From: Rhodobacteraceae bacterium 63075
GTDB taxonomy: Bacteria > Pseudomonadota > Alphaproteobacteria > Rhodobacterales > Rhodobacteraceae
Direction: 5' to 3'
Length of the DNA: 64,000 nucleotides
Assembly: GCA_003417655.1 (NCBI GenBank)
Contig: QVMW01000010.1
Location: forward strand, 1 to 64,000
The stretch's first letter is position 1. The number at the start of each line of letters is the position of its first letter. The notes under the pieces were generated by a model that saw only the letters and a list, made by a program, of their open reading frames with translations, had not been told where the DNA came from and ran no database searches. Position numbers and translations under genes: made by a program. This document shows, in pieces, positions 62,876 through 64,000 of the stretch.

Positions 62876-64000
62876 ATGGCGCAGAAGAACATCCTGTTCA
62901 TCATGTTCGACCAGCTCAGGTGGGACTACCTGAGCTGTTACGGGCATCCGCATCTCGAAACGCCCAATATCGATTATCTTGCCAGCCAGGGCGTGCGTTT
63001 CGAGAGGGCCTGTATCCAGTCGCCCATCTGCGGCTCCAGCCGGATGAGCACCTATACGGGCCGTTACGTGCACAGCCACGGGGCCAGCAACAACAGGATC
63101 CCCCTCAAGGTGGGCGAGATGACGCTGGGCGATCATCTGCGCAAGCTCGGCGTTCAGAGCTGGCTCGTGGGCAAGACCCATATGGAGGCCGATGCCGAGG
63201 GCATGGCGCGGCTGGGGCTGGAGCCGGACTCGGTGATCGGCGTGCGCGTCGCGGAATGCGGCTTCGATGTCTTCGAGCGCGATGACGGAATGCGCCCCGA
63301 GGGGCCGGACGGCGCCTATGATCCGCGCGGGGCGCTGGCCTATAACGACTGGCTGCGCGCCAAGGGCTATGACAGCGACAACCCCTGGCATGACTTCGCC
63401 AATTCGGCCCTCGACGCGGACGGCAATATCCGCTCCGGCTGGTTCCTCAGGAACTCGGCCTATGCGGCCAATATCGACGAGCCGGACAGCGAGACGCCCT
63501 ACCTGACCGGGCGGGCGATGGAGTTCATGGAGCAGGCGGAGGGGCCGTGGTGCTGCCATCTGAGCTATATCAAGCCGCACTGGCCCTATATCGTCCCCGA
63601 GCCCTACGCCTCGATGTATGGGCCCGAGCATGTCCTGCCGGTGGTGCGTTCGGAGGCGGAGCGCCAGCAGGCGCACCCTGTTCTCAAGGCCTTCATGGAT
63701 ACGCCCGTGGGCCAGAGCTTCTCGCGCGAGGATGTGCGCGCGGCGGTGATCCCGGCCTATATGGGGCTCATCAAGCAGGTCGACGACCAGATGGGCCGGC
63801 TCTTTGCATGGCTCAAGGAGACCGGGCGCTGGGATGACACGGTGATCGTGCTCACCTCCGATCATGGCGATTTTCTCGGCGATCACTGGCTGGGCGAGAA
63901 GACTTTCTTCTACGAGCAGAGCGTGCGTGTGCCGCTGATCATCCGCGACCCTTCGCCCGAGGCCGATGCGACACGCGGGACCGTGTCGGAGGCGCTGGTG
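62876..64000 (+). CDS. Sulfatase/alkaline phosphatase superfamily hydrolase, 3' end outside window
   Basis: The first 375 residues are present and the frame is still open at the window end. NILFIMFDQLRWDYL carries the metal-binding aspartate D12, TSDHGDFLGDH the second metal site, and KPHWPY and the EKTFFYEQSVRVPLIIRDP region are family-typical. The formylglycine motif C-x-P-x-R appears as C52-G-S-S-R56, without the usual proline. Sulfatase, phosphonate monoester hydrolase or phosphodiesterase activity are all possible. CGGAG precedes the ATG. Confidence 0.88.
   Translation, partial: MAQKNILFIMFDQLRWDYLSCYGHPHLETPNIDYLASQGVRFERACIQSPICGSSRMSTYTGRYVHSHGASNNRIPLKVGEMTLGDHLRKLGVQSWLVGKTHMEADAEGMARLGLEPDSVIGVRVAECGFDVFERDDGMRPEGPDGAYDPRGALAYNDWLRAKGYDSDNPWHDFANSALDADGNIRSGWFLRNSAYAANIDEPDSETPYLTGRAMEFMEQAEGPWCCHLSYIKPHWPYIVPEPYASMYGPEHVLPVVRSEAERQQAHPVLKAFMDTPVGQSFSREDVRAAVIPAYMGLIKQVDDQMGRLFAWLKETGRWDDTVIVLTSDHGDFLGDHWLGEKTFFYEQSVRVPLIIRDPSPEADATRGTVSEALV

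Noticed and set aside
61880-63886. 668-codon minus-strand open frame
   Set aside because: It covers the end of an acyl-CoA synthetase and much of the sulfatase-family gene in antisense and has His/Arg/Leu-rich shadow composition.

Overview
The window looks like a chromosome segment of a marine alphaproteobacterium of the Rhodobacteraceae (Roseobacter group). This rests on the overall high GC, the gene families (bzt/aap amino-acid transporter, fused sulfate adenylyltransferase/APS kinase, DUF1150 behind an Hsp20, an ATP12 chaperone gene, and a short RNase E/G gene between maf and yacG) and their order. It is inferred from recognised families; no database search was possible.

Positions 1-18276 hold most of the S10-spc-alpha ribosomal superoperon in canonical order: rplW(end), rplB-rpsS-rplV-rpsC-rplP, rpmC-rpsQ-rplN-rplX-rplE-rpsN-rpsH-rplF-rplR-rpsE-rpmD, rplO-secY-adk-rpsM-rpsK-rpoA-rplQ. 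It is broken at three places. A cold-shock gene with terminator-like hairpins lies between rplW and rplB. Two reverse-strand genes (hemerythrin-like and 2OG-Fe(II) oxygenase-like) lie between rplP and rpmC. An orphan ectoine synthase gene, a reverse-strand DEAD-box helicase and an unknown membrane/coiled-coil protein lie between rpmD and rplO. Downstream of each break there is a sigma70-type promoter candidate with the same -10 hexamer, TATACG, at an exact 17-bp spacing. A 59-bp GC-rich double-hairpin repeat flanks the rplB-rplP block.

Positions 18298-32687 are housekeeping and stress genes: a host-attachment-family protein with a small hydrophilic partner, a DegP/HtrA protease, rarA, crcB, an RluC-type pseudouridine synthase, a HAD phosphatase, an ATP12 chaperone, the bztABCD amino-acid ABC transporter, purEK, a DUF465 protein, an Hsp20 with a heat-shock-type promoter, DUF1150 and a small glycosyltransferase. 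A bifunctional sat/cysC gene follows at 32814-34529.

Positions 34863-49445 are a carboxylic-acid uptake and beta-oxidation region. A PimF/B/C/D-like set (hydratase/dehydrogenase, thiolase, two acyl-CoA dehydrogenase subunits) is followed by a nitronate monooxygenase-like gene and an alpha-methylacyl-CoA racemase-like gene on the reverse strand. A divergent liv-type ABC transporter comes next, with an acyl-CoA synthetase and its own binding protein. The substrate is not readable from sequence, but racemase plus heteromeric dehydrogenase suggests branched, dicarboxylic or terpenoid/steroid-side-chain acids.

Positions 49542-56689 pair a creatinase/DoeA-like M24 hydrolase, which lacks the usual metal ligands, with a divergent peptide-type ABC transporter (Tat-exported binding protein, fused double ATPase). 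After this come an unannotated 40-residue membrane protein gene, a gene-poor stretch at the 3' side of tRNA-Phe, the yacG-rng-maf-infA group, a nitrilase-family hydrolase, a second acyl-CoA synthetase, and a sulfatase-family gene cut by the window end.
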